64,000 nucleotides of DNA, from the NCBI GenBank assembly GCA_036504995.1, contig DASXUG010000007.1, positions 62,001-126,000 of the forward strand, written 5' to 3'. Each line of letters begins with the position of its first letter. Position 1 is the stretch's first letter. Below, in pieces: positions 18,027 to 26,678 of the stretch. The notes beneath the pieces were generated by a model, which saw only the letters and a list, made by a program, of their open reading frames with translations, was not told the origin of the DNA and did not search any database. This DNA is from DASXUG01 sp036504995 (GTDB lineage: Bacteria; Pseudomonadota; Gammaproteobacteria; Burkholderiales; Methylophilaceae). Both the position numbers and the translations under genes were made by a program.

Positions 18027-18590
18027 ATGGCAGGCGAACGTAAAACCCAAATTCTAGAAACGCTAGCAAAAATGCTAGAGAGCCCAAAAGCAGAAAAAAT
18101 CACTACAGCGGCGTTAGCAGAAAAACTTGATGTCAGTGAAGCAGCGCTTTATCGCCACTTTGCCAGCAAAGCACAAATGTTTGAGGGCTTGATTGAGTTT
18201 ATCGAGCAAACCATCTTCGGTCTGATCAACAAAATCACTAGCGAAGAGGCGGATGGTATTAAGCAAATTCACCGCACGATTTCAATCTTGCTGCTATTCG
18301 CAGAAAAAAACCCAGGCATGACGCGCGTGTTGATTGGCGATGCCTTGGTGAATGAAAATGAACGTCTGCAGTTACGCATTAATCAGCTATATGAACGCCT
18401 GGAATCCACTTTTAAACAAAGCCTACGTATTGCCGAAGCGGAAAGTGGCCGTAAGCTAGAGCCAGAAGCGAGAGCAAATTTGATCGTATCTTTTGTTGCA
18501 GGTCGCTGGCAGCAGTTTGCAAAAAGTGGCTTTAAACGTAAGCCCATGGAGTTTGTGCAAAAGCAATTAGAGGTGTTGACTCAACTCTAA
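18027..18590 (+). CDS. slmA: Nucleoid occlusion factor SlmA (TetR fold)
   Basis: SlmA binds specific chromosomal sites and blocks FtsZ assembly over the nucleoid. The 187-aa protein has the N-terminal helix-turn-helix typical of the family (ITTAALAEKLDVSEAALYRHF, about residues 32-52, listed here in overlapping pieces: TTAALAEKLDVSEAALYRHF), followed by the all-helical ligand/FtsZ-binding domain. AGGRWQQF-like AGRWQQFAKSGFKRKP lies near the C-terminus, as in other SlmA proteins. A good Shine-Dalgarno (GAGGAAAC) precedes the ATG. It follows the argB-HAD pair on the same strand and converges with the adenosyltransferase gene, with 16 bases between stops. Confidence 0.9.
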   Translation: MAGERKTQILETLAKMLESPKAEKITTAALAEKLDVSEAALYRHFASKAQMFEGLIEFIEQTIFGLINKITSEEADGIKQIHRTISILLLFAEKNPGMTRVLIGDALVNENERLQLRINQLYERLESTFKQSLRIAEAESGRKLEPEARANLIVSFVAGRWQQFAKSGFKRKPMEFVQKQLEVLTQL

Positions 18591-18606
18591 TAGTGTCGCA
18601 ATTTAC

Positions 18607-19149
18607 TTAGATATTCTTCCAAAGCACATCAGACACCCCCGCAGCATGGTTAATGCTGCGGCACATCACAAATAGTAAATCCGATAGTCGGTTGAGGTAT
18701 TGTAGCGATACCTCAGTCACTACTTCTTCGCGCCCCAGCTTAATCAGTGTGCGTTCTGCACGGCGGCAGACAGTGCGAGCAAGGTGGCAGTAGGCGGCGG
18801 CTTGAGTGCCGCCAGGGAGTATAAACTCTTTCAGTGGCTCAAGCACATCGTTAAGAGTATCCAAGGTATTTTCTAAATCTGTCACGCGCTCCGCCTTTAC
18901 CATGGTATGTCCTGGGATGCAGATTTCACCACCCAAATCGAATAAATCATGCTGCACGCGGGTAAGTGCATGACGTATACTTTCTGGCAATTGCCCTGTC
19001 AGCATAATGCCGATAACGGCGTTGAGTTCATCCACATCACCCATGGCCTCTACACGCAAGCTGTCTTTGTTGGTGCGAGTGCCATCACCCAAGCCTGTGG
19101 TGCCCTGATCGCCTGTACGCGTGTAAATTTTGCTAAGTCGGTTGCCCAT
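18607..19149 (-). CDS. Cob(I)yrinic acid a,c-diamide adenosyltransferase (PduO type)
   Basis: The 180-aa enzyme transfers adenosyl from ATP to cob(I)alamin or its precursor, giving coenzyme B12. The N-terminal ATP-binding signature YTRTGDQGTTGLGDG starts at about residue 9, MGDVDELNAVIG follows near 36, and the C-terminal helix holds CRRAERTL...YLNRLSDLLF, both PduO/CobO-type markers. It lies on its own, divergent from murI across 53 bases and convergent with slmA. No other cobalamin genes are in the window, so whether the cell makes B12 de novo or salvages it is not shown. Confidence 0.93.
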   Translation of the reverse strand: MGNRLSKIYTRTGDQGTTGLGDGTRTNKDSLRVEAMGDVDELNAVIGIMLTGQLPESIRHALTRVQHDLFDLGGEICIPGHTMVKAERVTDLENTLDTLNDVLEPLKEFILPGGTQAAAYCHLARTVCRRAERTLIKLGREEVVTEVSLQYLNRLSDLLFVMCRSINHAAGVSDVLWKNI

Positions 19150-19202
19150 AAGATTTCCTTTATAATGGCGATATTATAAATGTTAAGTGTTGTTAGCGCA
19201 GG

Positions 19203-19988
19203 ATGAATTCTCAAGCGATAGGCGTATTTGATTCGGGGGTTGGGGGCTTTAGTGTGCTCAAGCATATCCACGCCCATTTGCCGCATGAGGATTTGCTGTA
19301 TTTTGCGGATTCTTTGTATGCGCCCTATGGCAATAAAACGCCTGAGTTTATTATTGAGCGTGCGACTTATCTTGCAGATTTTCTAATCGAAAAAGGTGCA
19401 AAAGCCTTGGTAGTGGCTTGTAACACCGCAACCGCCGCTGCTATTTCACACTTGCGCCACAATTACGCCTTACCCATTATAGGTATGGAGCCTGCGGTCA
19501 AACCCGCTGCCGCCGCAACTAAAACAGGCGTGGTAGGGGTGTTGGCAACGGTGGGCACGCTAAAAAGCGCGCAATTTGCGGCGTTGCTTGAACATTATGG
19601 GCAAAATATTGAAGTGGTAACGCAGGCTTGTCATGGCTTGGTGGAGCGCGTAGAACGGGGTGAGTTAAGCGCTGAAATTACACGCAAGTTAGTTCGGCAG
19701 TATGTTGAGCCCTTGCTTGCGGCACAGGCAGATACCATAGTTTTGGGTTGTACACACTACCCATTTGTGCGTGATTTAATTGCAGAGGTTGCGGGCGATG
19801 GTGTGGTGCTGATTGATACTGGCAGTGCTGTGGCTAGGCACTTACAGCAACGGCTTGATGAAGCACAACTGCTCAATAGTCAAAGCACAAGTGGGCAAGT
19901 CACCATTTGGACAAATAACACAGCAACCAACACGGGTGAGGTGATAGACCGACTTTGGCCTGAGGCTAAAACGCTTTATCGAGTTTAG
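19203..19988 (+). CDS. murI: Glutamate racemase
   Basis: MurI converts L-glutamate to D-glutamate for peptidoglycan. Both catalytic cysteines are present, in VACNTATAAA (C73) and GCTHYPF (C183), and the substrate-binding start IGVFDSGVGGFSVL carries the conserved D-S pair. At 261 aa it has normal length without the N-terminal extension of the UDP-MurNAc-Ala-activated enterobacterial enzyme. It is divergent from the adenosyltransferase gene and convergent with the unknown gene at 20010-20639, with 21 bases between stops. Confidence 0.95.
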   Translation: MNSQAIGVFDSGVGGFSVLKHIHAHLPHEDLLYFADSLYAPYGNKTPEFIIERATYLADFLIEKGAKALVVACNTATAAAISHLRHNYALPIIGMEPAVKPAAAATKTGVVGVLATVGTLKSAQFAALLEHYGQNIEVVTQACHGLVERVERGELSAEITRKLVRQYVEPLLAAQADTIVLGCTHYPFVRDLIAEVAGDGVVLIDTGSAVARHLQQRLDEAQLLNSQSTSGQVTIWTNNTATNTGEVIDRLWPEAKTLYRV

Positions 19989-20009
19989 GTTAAGGTATTC
20001 GTAGATTTA

Positions 20010-20639
20010 TTAATGTATACCTAAGTGTAGTTTAATGCTGGTTAAAATGCCGCTGCCCGCGCTTTCTGCTAGTTTTAGTGCAAAGTTTTTAGTGATTTTG
20101 ATAAACTCTTTGCGCTGCTCTTCATTGTTTTTTTCATGAGAAATACGCTCAAAGGCTTCTTTAAAACGCCCAGTTTGCGCTGCATCAAAAAATTGACTAA
20201 GTAGTTCAAATAAACCTTTTGCATCTACCTTGATGATTTCTGTGTTGAATGAGTGGTCAAAAATTAGGCCATTGTTTTTAAGCTGCCCTTGCAGCCAGTT
20301 TTTGGCTAGGGCATCCTCAATCACTAAACAGATTTTTTTAGATTCCAGCTCCAGCACCGCGCGTGAAAGCGCAATCAGCAGCTTCACTTTGGCTTGGTCT
20401 TCCACGCGCCCGCCAAATTTTAAGCCAGCCTCGTAGCGTAGTGATCTGATTTTTGTTGCTGGTGTTTTAAGTAACGCGCTGACTTCTTGGTTGGGGTAAG
20501 TGCATAGCGGTGCCGAATCGGCAGTGCCATATTTATCCAGCAAGTGCATTACCAAGGCATCAATATCTTTCTTGCCTAGTGCGCCCATGCCCACAGATAA
20601 GTAGTGTGCCAAAAATTCGGTTTTAAAATCATCACTCAT
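20010..20639 (-). CDS. Unknown conserved-type soluble protein
   Basis: I do not recognise this 209-aa protein. It has no signal peptide or membrane helix, is rich in charged and helical residues, and includes a segment (YPNQEVSALLKTPATKIRSL, near residue 50) that resembles the N-terminal helical region of small effector-like or phage-tail-associated proteins only vaguely. The coding frame is supported by normal codon use and a complete absence of better frames on either strand. Both neighbours are convergent or read the same way with a 109-base gap, so no operon gives a clue to its function. Confidence 0.6.
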   Translation of the reverse strand: MSDDFKTEFLAHYLSVGMGALGKKDIDALVMHLLDKYGTADSAPLCTYPNQEVSALLKTPATKIRSLRYEAGLKFGGRVEDQAKVKLLIALSRAVLELESKKICLVIEDALAKNWLQGQLKNNGLIFDHSFNTEIIKVDAKGLFELLSQFFDAAQTGRFKEAFERISHEKNNEEQRKEFIKITKNFALKLAESAGSGILTSIKLHLGIH

Positions 20640-20748
20640 TCAAAAGCCTCATCAAGTTATAAAGTCTAGCGTGTTAAGGTCAATCCGTATTCTAATCTGA
20701 TTGTTGTTTTGTTCAATCACAAGCAATCAGAGATGCCTATTATAAGAT

Positions 20749-22086
20749 TTATTGAATGGCGCTCAGACGTTTATAAATATCATCAAATAGCGGTCTTGCA
20801 GCTGGGGTGGGTTGACAGCAGTCTTGTTGTAGTTGCCAAAGAGAAGTCGCTGCATTGTGATCCATTGTGCAACGATGGAGTAGCTCTTCTAGCAAAATGC
20901 CAAAAGCTAGCGATTCTATTTGTTGCAATTTTTGCCCGCGACCCTCATCGTCTAAAGGCAAACACGAAGCGCCGCCCAAGTCACTAAGAACAGCATGATG
21001 GTCATTGTAAAGAATATTGTGCGCGTATAGATCTCCGTGCATGATGCCGCGTTGGTGCATATGTAACGCTGCATTGGCAACGGATTTAATTATGTTCAGC
21101 ACCACAGCTGGAGTGTATTGTGAGCTGTCTTGATACACATCTCGTGAGCAGCTTTCGAAACTGGGAGGGCCTGCCAAAACGGATAGTTTGGTTTCTAACA
21201 AGGGCATGACTAAGCCAAGCGTACCCTCTGGATGATTATGGATAATGCCTTTTAGGCCAACTAAATTTACATGGCTATCTGCAAGGATATTAGCCGCCAT
21301 TTCGGACTGGGGTAGGCCATCGCTGGTTAATCCGCTCTTGAAAAGTTTAACCGCAACCGTTTGAGGTGGTTTGTTTGCTTCATTCCATATGGCTTGATAG
21401 GTGAGTCCCGATGCACCTTGCCCCAATAGCTGCTGTAGTTCAAGCTCATGCCAATCAATACGCGCTGTGGCGTGTTGCATTAAGACGTCTTGCTCTCGTG
21501 ACTCGCTTATCAGATTGCCTGCATAAGCCAGCCAAGCCAATCTCGGTAAGGTAAATAGCCAGCTTGGTAGTTCACTTAAGTGGTTAGCTGAGATTCTAAG
21601 TAGTTCTAAGTTTTGGCACCTCGCCAGCGTTTCGGGTAGCTGTGATAACTGATTACCTGCCAGCATAAGTTTTTGAAGCTGTTTGCAATGACCCAGCGAC
21701 TGCGGAAGTGATTTAAGACTATTGTCCGTTAGTATTAACCAACGTAATGTTTGGGTAGGGATTGCACCTTCAGCGACATGCGCAATTTTGTTGGCTTTAA
21801 AGCCTATCATGCTCAGCGTTTTACTTGCGCCAAGCACATCTGGTAGAGCTGTGAATTGATTAAATGAGCAAAATAGAATACGCAAGCGATGTAATCGGTT
21901 GAAGTCATCAGGTAGCGTGCTTAACCGATTGTTGGATAAGTCAAGAATCTCTAGCGAGTCAGCCAAATCAAATATTTCAGGCGGAAACTCAGTTAAGTTG
22001 CAAGCCAGCTTGAGATGCTTGCAGCCCTTTAGTTTTCCAGCTTTGAGTAAGGCTAAATCATCGTGATGTGAGGCAACTGTATCCAA
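20749..22086 (-). CDS. Leucine-rich-repeat protein with C-terminal protein kinase domain
   Basis: This 445-aa protein carries about eight LRRs of the L-x-x-L-x-x-L-x-L-x-x-N-x-L type in residues 20-210 (for example LEILDLSNNRLSTLP, LQKLMLAGNQLSQLP). A Hanks-type kinase domain occupies about 215-445, with a glycine loop GQGASGLTY, VAVKLF (K247), the catalytic loop HGDLYAHNIL (D352) and DLGGAS in place of DFG-containing DFG-x-S. HRD is thus HGD and DFG is DLG, both seen in active bacterial kinases, so activity is plausible but unproven. No signal or membrane helix is visible: cytosolic. It lies 43 bases after a CHCC zinc finger gene on the same strand, probably in one transcript with ilvE. Confidence 0.88.
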   Translation of the reverse strand: MDTVASHHDDLALLKAGKLKGCKHLKLACNLTEFPPEIFDLADSLEILDLSNNRLSTLPDDFNRLHRLRILFCSFNQFTALPDVLGASKTLSMIGFKANKIAHVAEGAIPTQTLRWLILTDNSLKSLPQSLGHCKQLQKLMLAGNQLSQLPETLARCQNLELLRISANHLSELPSWLFTLPRLAWLAYAGNLISESREQDVLMQHATARIDWHELELQQLLGQGASGLTYQAIWNEANKPPQTVAVKLFKSGLTSDGLPQSEMAANILADSHVNLVGLKGIIHNHPEGTLGLVMPLLETKLSVLAGPPSFESCSRDVYQDSSQYTPAVVLNIIKSVANAALHMHQRGIMHGDLYAHNILYNDHHAVLSDLGGASCLPLDDEGRGQKLQQIESLAFGILLEELLHRCTMDHNAATSLWQLQQDCCQPTPAARPLFDDIYKRLSAIQ

Positions 22087-22129
22087 GAAAGGCCTTGGTA
22101 ATGGGGTTGGCGGCTTGGCTATGTATGGC

Positions 22130-22321
22130 TTAGTGGTGCGAAATGACTTCGCCCGCTTTTAGCTTATATTTTGTCCCGCAGTAGGGACAAGCCGCGTGAC
22201 CTGTTGCGGCAATGTCCAAAAAAACGCGTGGATGAGAGGCCCACAAGGCAACTGCGTCAGTTGGGCAGTGAAGTGGTAAATCTTTTGCGCTGACTTCAAT
22301 TTCCTTCATTGTTTCTACCAT
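22130..22321 (-). CDS. CHCC-type zinc finger protein
   Basis: The 63-aa protein matches the zf-CHCC family (related to the zinc-binding part of mitochondrial complex I subunit NDUFS6). It has the ligand set C in LHCPTD, H in WASHPRV, then C-P-Y-C in AACPYCGTKY, with a hydrophobic strand between. Such proteins are widespread in proteobacteria, often near ilvE or glycosyltransferase genes, and their role is not settled. It starts 24 bases downstream of the ilvE stop and is followed after 43 bases by the LRR-kinase gene, so the three are probably co-transcribed. Confidence 0.85.
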   Translation of the reverse strand: MVETMKEIEVSAKDLPLHCPTDAVALWASHPRVFLDIAATGHAACPYCGTKYKLKAGEVISHH

Positions 22322-22345
22322 GTGGGCATCCTATTTAAATTAAAA

Positions 22346-23284
22346 TTAGACCAGTGTCAGCCAATCAGCGTGTTTTGCTGATTTGCCCTTAACTACATCA
22401 AAATACATAGACTGCAATTTTTCAGTAATCGGGCCGCGTTTACCTTCGCCAATTGCGCGGTTGTCTAGCTCGCGAATCGGTGTAACTTCAGCAGCGGTAC
22501 CAGTGAAGAAAGCTTCATCAGCTGAGTAAACCTCATCTCGGGTAATGCGCTTCTCAACTACTTGCAGACCGATTTCACCTGCTAATTGAACAATGGTGTC
22601 GCGGGTAATGCCTTCGAGTGCACTGGTCAAGTCTGGTGTAATCAATTTGCCATTGCGAACAATGAATATATTTTCGCCAGAGCCTTCTGCGACGAAGCCA
22701 TCAACGTCGAGCAATAAAGCTTCATCGTAACCATCTTGAGCCGCTTCTTGGTGCGCCAAGATGCTGTTCATGTAGTTGCCGTTCGCTTTTGCTTTACACA
22801 TGGTAATGTTAACGTGGTGACGGGCAAACGATGAGGTTTTTACACGAATCCCATTTTGAATAGCTTCATCACCCATGTAGGCGCCCCATGTCCAAGCCGC
22901 AACAATCACGTGCGTAGACAAGGTTTTAGCTGAAATGCCCATCGCTTCTGGGCCGTAGAATGCCATTGGGCGCATATACGCTGATTCTAAATTGTTTTCA
23001 CGCACTGCAGCTTTTTGTGCTTCCATCAAAGTGGCTTTATCAAACGGCATTTTCATGCCCAAAATATGGGCAGAACGGAATAGGCGGTCAGTATGCTCTT
23101 TTAAGCGAAAAATAGCCGTGCCTTTGTCTGTTTTGTATGCGCGAACACCTTCAAACACACCCATGCCGTAATGCAAAGTGTGACTCAAGACGTGGGTGGT
23201 AGCATCACGCCAATTCACCATTTTACCGTCATACCAAATTAGACCGTCGCGGTCAGCCATTGATTTGGCAACTGCCATTTTCAT
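22346..23284 (-). CDS. ilvE: Branched-chain amino acid aminotransferase
   Basis: This PLP enzyme performs the last step in leucine, isoleucine and valine synthesis. The 312-aa protein has the class IV aminotransferase blocks: YGMGVFEGVRAY near residue 40, CKAKANGNYMNS with the PLP lysine near 163, EGSGENIFIV near 200 and EVFFTGTAAEV-like AFFTGTAAEVTPI near 262. A start at M3 (MAVAKSM) is also possible. Its partners ilvI, ilvH and ilvC are 35 kb away on the same strand. It is divergent from the SCO gene; a candidate promoter is listed separately. Confidence 0.95.
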   Translation of the reverse strand: MKMAVAKSMADRDGLIWYDGKMVNWRDATTHVLSHTLHYGMGVFEGVRAYKTDKGTAIFRLKEHTDRLFRSAHILGMKMPFDKATLMEAQKAAVRENNLESAYMRPMAFYGPEAMGISAKTLSTHVIVAAWTWGAYMGDEAIQNGIRVKTSSFARHHVNITMCKAKANGNYMNSILAHQEAAQDGYDEALLLDVDGFVAEGSGENIFIVRNGKLITPDLTSALEGITRDTIVQLAGEIGLQVVEKRITRDEVYSADEAFFTGTAAEVTPIRELDNRAIGEGKRGPITEKLQSMYFDVVKGKSAKHADWLTLV

Positions 23285-23332
23285 TCTCCAGCAAGCAAAA
23301 TGCTTATTGTAAACGCAAGCGCTAGCCCTTGA

Positions 23333-23361
23333 ATAGCAACATTCATCATAAATTGTGACAA
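23333..23361 (-). promoter_or_regulatory. Candidate sigma-70 promoter of ilvE
   Basis: On the minus strand TTGTCA (23356-23361) and TGCTAT (23333-23338) are separated by 17 bases, ending about 50 bases before the ilvE start. The 277-base gap between ilvE and the SCO gene holds no gene that I can see. Confidence 0.38.
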
Positions 23362-23561
23362 TTGCATTGAATTTTCTTCTAATGGCAACGTCTATTTACA
23401 ATTGCTCACAATTTGTTATGTTTAAACCGATTAAAATTCTGACTCAAATTATTGGTTAATTTTTCAGAGAAAACCAGAGCTTAGCTATATGTTTGCTTGC
23501 TTGCAAAGGCTACACCCGCTTTTGTTTTTAGCCGTTTCGTTATTGTTACAATTGGGACTTA

Positions 23562-24140
23562 ATGTTTAAAAAGTGGATGCTAATTTTGCTTGTGCTGACC
23601 TTAACGGCCTGCCAAGGTGCGCAACAACCAGTCACCCTATTTGGTACCGATATTACAGGCGCAGATTTTGCTAGCGGTTTCAGCTTGAAAGATCATACGG
23701 GCAAGGTGCGGCAGTTGTCAGATTTTAAGGGCAAAATTGTTGCCTTGTTTTTTGGTTATACCCACTGCCCTGATGTTTGTCCGACCACCATGGCGGATAT
23801 GGCCAATGCATTAAAGGTAATGGGTAAGCAGTCGGATGATGTGCAAGTGTTGTTTGTGACATTAGACCCTGCGCGTGATACGCAAGAGGTGCTTGCTAAA
23901 TACGTGCCTGCTTTTGATGCGCGCTTTATCGGCTTGTATGGTGATGATGCACAAACTGCGGACACCGCCAAAAACTTTAAAGTGTTCTATGCCAAACAGG
24001 CGGATGCGGGTAAGAGTGGCTACACGATAGACCATAGTGCTGGAACGTATGTGTTTGATAAAAATGGAAAAATAAGAATTTTTCTGAAATATGGGCAAAA
24101 GCCCAAAGAAATAGCGAGTGACTTAGCAACGCTTGAATAA
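23562..24140 (+). CDS. SCO1/SenC-family copper chaperone lipoprotein
   Basis: The 192-aa thioredoxin-fold protein starts with a lipoprotein signal (hydrophobic core then LTACQ, lipobox cysteine at C17). It carries the SCO copper site: CPDVC in GYTHCPDVCPTTM near residue 70, and the distal histidine in IDHSAGTYVFD near 160. SCO proteins deliver copper to the CuA site of cytochrome oxidases or act as thiol reductases in oxidase assembly. It lies 130 bases upstream of ccoN. cbb3 oxidases lack CuA, but SCO/SenC proteins help CuB loading in some bacteria at low copper, so the pairing is meaningful. Confidence 0.92.
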   Translation: MFKKWMLILLVLTLTACQGAQQPVTLFGTDITGADFASGFSLKDHTGKVRQLSDFKGKIVALFFGYTHCPDVCPTTMADMANALKVMGKQSDDVQVLFVTLDPARDTQEVLAKYVPAFDARFIGLYGDDAQTADTAKNFKVFYAKQADAGKSGYTIDHSAGTYVFDKNGKIRIFLKYGQKPKEIASDLATLE

Positions 24141-24193
24141 GTTTTTTATAGCTTCAAGTAAGAATTTTTGTATGAATAACAATGAAAAGAATG

Positions 24194-24222
24194 TTGTTTT
24201 TGTGTGTCTGGGTGCTTATAAT
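24194..24222 (+). promoter_or_regulatory. Sigma-70-like promoter of the ccoNOQP operon
   Basis: TTGTTT (24194-24199), a 17-base spacer and a perfect TATAAT (24217-24222) end 48 bases before the ccoN ATG. I saw no FNR/Anr box (TTGAT-N4-ATCAA) in 24141-24270, so oxygen control, if any, is not visible here. Confidence 0.55.
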
Positions 24223-24270
24223 CGCCCCCATTTTTAATTTGAATGTTTTGGAAATTTAGGAGTTATCGTA

Positions 24271-25689
24271 ATGGCTAAGCCACTTATCGAGCCAACTGAG
24301 CAATACAATTATGAAGTCATACGCAAGTTTGCCATTATGACTTTAGTGTGGGGCGCAATTGGTATGTTTGCAGGGGTGTATATCGCTTCTGAATTGGCGT
24401 TCCCTTTCTTGAATTTTGATAACCCGTTTATCACTTTTGGTCGTTTACGCCCAGTGCATACTGGTGCGGTAATTTTCGGTTTTGGTGGTAGCGCGTTGTT
24501 CGCCACTTCTTACTATGTGGTGCAGCGTACCTGTCAGGCACGCTTGTTCAGTGATGGTATGGCAACGTTTACCTTCTGGGGTTGGCAAACTATCATTGTA
24601 TGTGCTGCATTAGGCAATATGCTGGGCTACAGCCAAGGCCGTGAATATGCGGAGATGGAGTGGCCTATCGACATCATGATTGAAGTCGTTTGGGTCACTT
24701 ACCTCATCGTGTTTGTCGGTACACTGATGAAACGTAAACAGCCGCATATCTACGTTGCAAACTGGTTCTACCTTGCATTTATTTTGGCAACAGCAATATT
24801 GCACACATTTAACAACTTGGCAGTACCTGTCAGTTTATTCTCAATGAAGTCTTACAGTTTGTTCTCAGGCGCACAAGATGCGATGACACAATGGTGGTAT
24901 GGTCATAATGCAGTTGGTTTCTTCTTAACTGCGGCATTCTTGGGCATGATGTACTACTTTGTACCTAAACAAGCTGGCCGTCCCGTTTACTCATATCGTT
25001 TGTCTGTGCTGCACTTCTGGGCAATTATCTTCTTGTATATGTGGGCGGGTGCGCATCACCTGCACTGGACAGCAATTCCTGACTGGACCAGTACTTTAGC
25101 AGCAACATTTTCTATCATGCTGTTGCTGCCATCATGGGGCGGTATGATTAACGGCATTATGACGCTTTCTGGCGCTTGGGATAAATTGCGTACCGATCCA
25201 ATCATGCGCTTCTTGATTGTGGCCTTGTCATTCTACGGTATGTCTACTTTTGAAGGCCCAATGATGTCGCTTAAAGATGTGAACGCACTTTCACACTACA
25301 CCGACTGGACCATTGGTCATGTGCATTCAGGTGCGCTTGGCTGGGTGGCGATGGTTACTTTTGGTAGCATGTACCACCTGATTCCTCGTATCTGGAACAC
25401 TGAAAACTATAGTGAAAAACTAATTAACGTGCACTTTTGGTTGGCGACTATAGGTATCTTGTTGTACATCATTGCAATGTGGATTTCAGGGATTAGCCAA
25501 GGTTTGATGTGGCGTGCTTTTGATGACTTTGGCAACCTTAAATATGCCTTCGTTGAGTCAGTAGCGGCATCGCATCCGTTCTATATCATGCGTGCGATTG
25601 GTGGGGCGTTCTTCCTCGCTGGCATGTTGGTGATGGGCTACAACATGTATAAAACAATCAAACAAGGTAATGTTGCGGTTACGAATTAA
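24271..25689 (+). CDS. ccoN: cbb3-type cytochrome c oxidase subunit I
   Basis: CcoN is the catalytic heme-copper subunit of the high-affinity cbb3 terminal oxidase in the inner membrane. The 472-aa protein is almost wholly membrane helices and carries the expected histidines, for example in PVHTGAVIFG (low-spin heme ligand region), YGHNAVGFF (CuB region), GAHHLHW and HVHSGALGW (heme ligands). Length is normal. It leads the operon ccoN-ccoO-ccoQ-ccoP with gaps of 44 and 9 bases and a one-base overlap. High oxygen affinity suits life at low oxygen, for example in sediment. Confidence 0.97.
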   Translation: MAKPLIEPTEQYNYEVIRKFAIMTLVWGAIGMFAGVYIASELAFPFLNFDNPFITFGRLRPVHTGAVIFGFGGSALFATSYYVVQRTCQARLFSDGMATFTFWGWQTIIVCAALGNMLGYSQGREYAEMEWPIDIMIEVVWVTYLIVFVGTLMKRKQPHIYVANWFYLAFILATAILHTFNNLAVPVSLFSMKSYSLFSGAQDAMTQWWYGHNAVGFFLTAAFLGMMYYFVPKQAGRPVYSYRLSVLHFWAIIFLYMWAGAHHLHWTAIPDWTSTLAATFSIMLLLPSWGGMINGIMTLSGAWDKLRTDPIMRFLIVALSFYGMSTFEGPMMSLKDVNALSHYTDWTIGHVHSGALGWVAMVTFGSMYHLIPRIWNTENYSEKLINVHFWLATIGILLYIIAMWISGISQGLMWRAFDDFGNLKYAFVESVAASHPFYIMRAIGGAFFLAGMLVMGYNMYKTIKQGNVAVTN

Positions 25690-25733
25690 GCGTAACCCAA
25701 CTTTGACCTGCAAATAGGATTTTTGGAGTAAAC

Positions 25734-26468
25734 ATGAAACACGATACGATAGAGCGGAACCTTGGAATATTGTTAATTTTGACCATGATCGCGATCAGCG
25801 CGGGTGGTATGGTTGAGATTATTCCCTTGTTCTTTATCAAAGAAACTGTTGAAAAAGTAGATGGCGTACGTCCATATTCACCGCTTGAATTGCGTGGGCG
25901 TGATATTTACGTACGAGAAGGCTGCTACCTTTGTCACTCACAGATGATTCGTCCTTTCCGTGATGAGGCATTACGTTATGGCCACTATTCATTGGCGGCT
26001 GAGTCAAAATATGACCATCCATTCCAATGGGGTTCAAAACGTACAGGTCCAGATTTGGCCCGCGTTGGTGGTAAATATTCTAATGATTGGCATACCCAGC
26101 ATTTAACTGCACCACGCTCATTGGTACCGCAATCAGTGATGCCAAATTACCCTTGGTTGGCAAAAACACCGCTGGATTACTCAGATGTTGGTTTGCGTAT
26201 GAAAGCCTTGCGTACCACTGGCGTGCCTTATTCAGTAAGTAAAGCTGAGTATGACAACAACGTTAAAACTTTCGGTGAGGATGTTGCGAAAACATTGCAT
26301 ATTCCTGATGCTGAGAAGAACCTGATTGCCCAAGCGCAGTTGGGTAACTACGATACAAATCCAGATAACATTACCGAGATGGATGCGTTAGTTGCTTACT
26401 TGCAAATGTTAGGTACGCTGGTTGATTTCAAAAAGTATGACGACGATTACTTCGTCAAATTCCGCTAA
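25734..26468 (+). CDS. ccoO: cbb3 oxidase mono-heme cytochrome c subunit II
   Basis: The 244-aa CcoO has one N-terminal membrane anchor (about residues 10-32) and a periplasmic cytochrome c domain with a single heme site CYLCHSQMIRPF (CxxCH near residue 63). The typical downstream methionine-bearing segment SVMPNYPWL is near 135. It passes electrons from soluble cytochrome c towards CcoN. An AGGATTTTTGGAG ribosome-binding region precedes the ATG. Length and order in the operon are those of other proteobacteria. Confidence 0.96.
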   Translation: MKHDTIERNLGILLILTMIAISAGGMVEIIPLFFIKETVEKVDGVRPYSPLELRGRDIYVREGCYLCHSQMIRPFRDEALRYGHYSLAAESKYDHPFQWGSKRTGPDLARVGGKYSNDWHTQHLTAPRSLVPQSVMPNYPWLAKTPLDYSDVGLRMKALRTTGVPYSVSKAEYDNNVKTFGEDVAKTLHIPDAEKNLIAQAQLGNYDTNPDNITEMDALVAYLQMLGTLVDFKKYDDDYFVKFR

Positions 26469-26477
26469 GGTCAGTAT

Positions 26478-26678
26478 ATGGAACTCTTACTTTGGTTTAC
26501 TAAGTTTGAAAATACTAAGCCAGTATCGCTGGTGATTTTCTTTACCTTGTTTTGTGGTGTTGTATTTTATTTATACGGCAGCAAAGCAAGAGGTGAAATG
26601 TTAGAACAGTTTAAACAAATCCCATTGCTTGATGAGTTAGCAGGTGAATCTAAAAGCAATGGTGAGGGGAAAGCATAA
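26478..26678 (+). CDS. ccoQ: cbb3 oxidase small subunit CcoQ
   Basis: This 66-aa protein has a single membrane helix (about residues 17-36) followed by a charged tail with YGSKARGEMLE, the family pattern. CcoQ stabilises the cbb3 complex. It lies 9 bases after ccoO, and its TAA stop shares one base with the ccoP ATG (TAATG), indicating translational coupling. Confidence 0.88.
   Translation: MELLLWFTKFENTKPVSLVIFFTLFCGVVFYLYGSKARGEMLEQFKQIPLLDELAGESKSNGEGKA

Noticed and set aside
24141..24270. FNR/Anr box for the cbb3 operon
   Set aside because: No TTGAT-N4-ATCAA-like palindrome was found; only a sigma-70-like promoter is supported.
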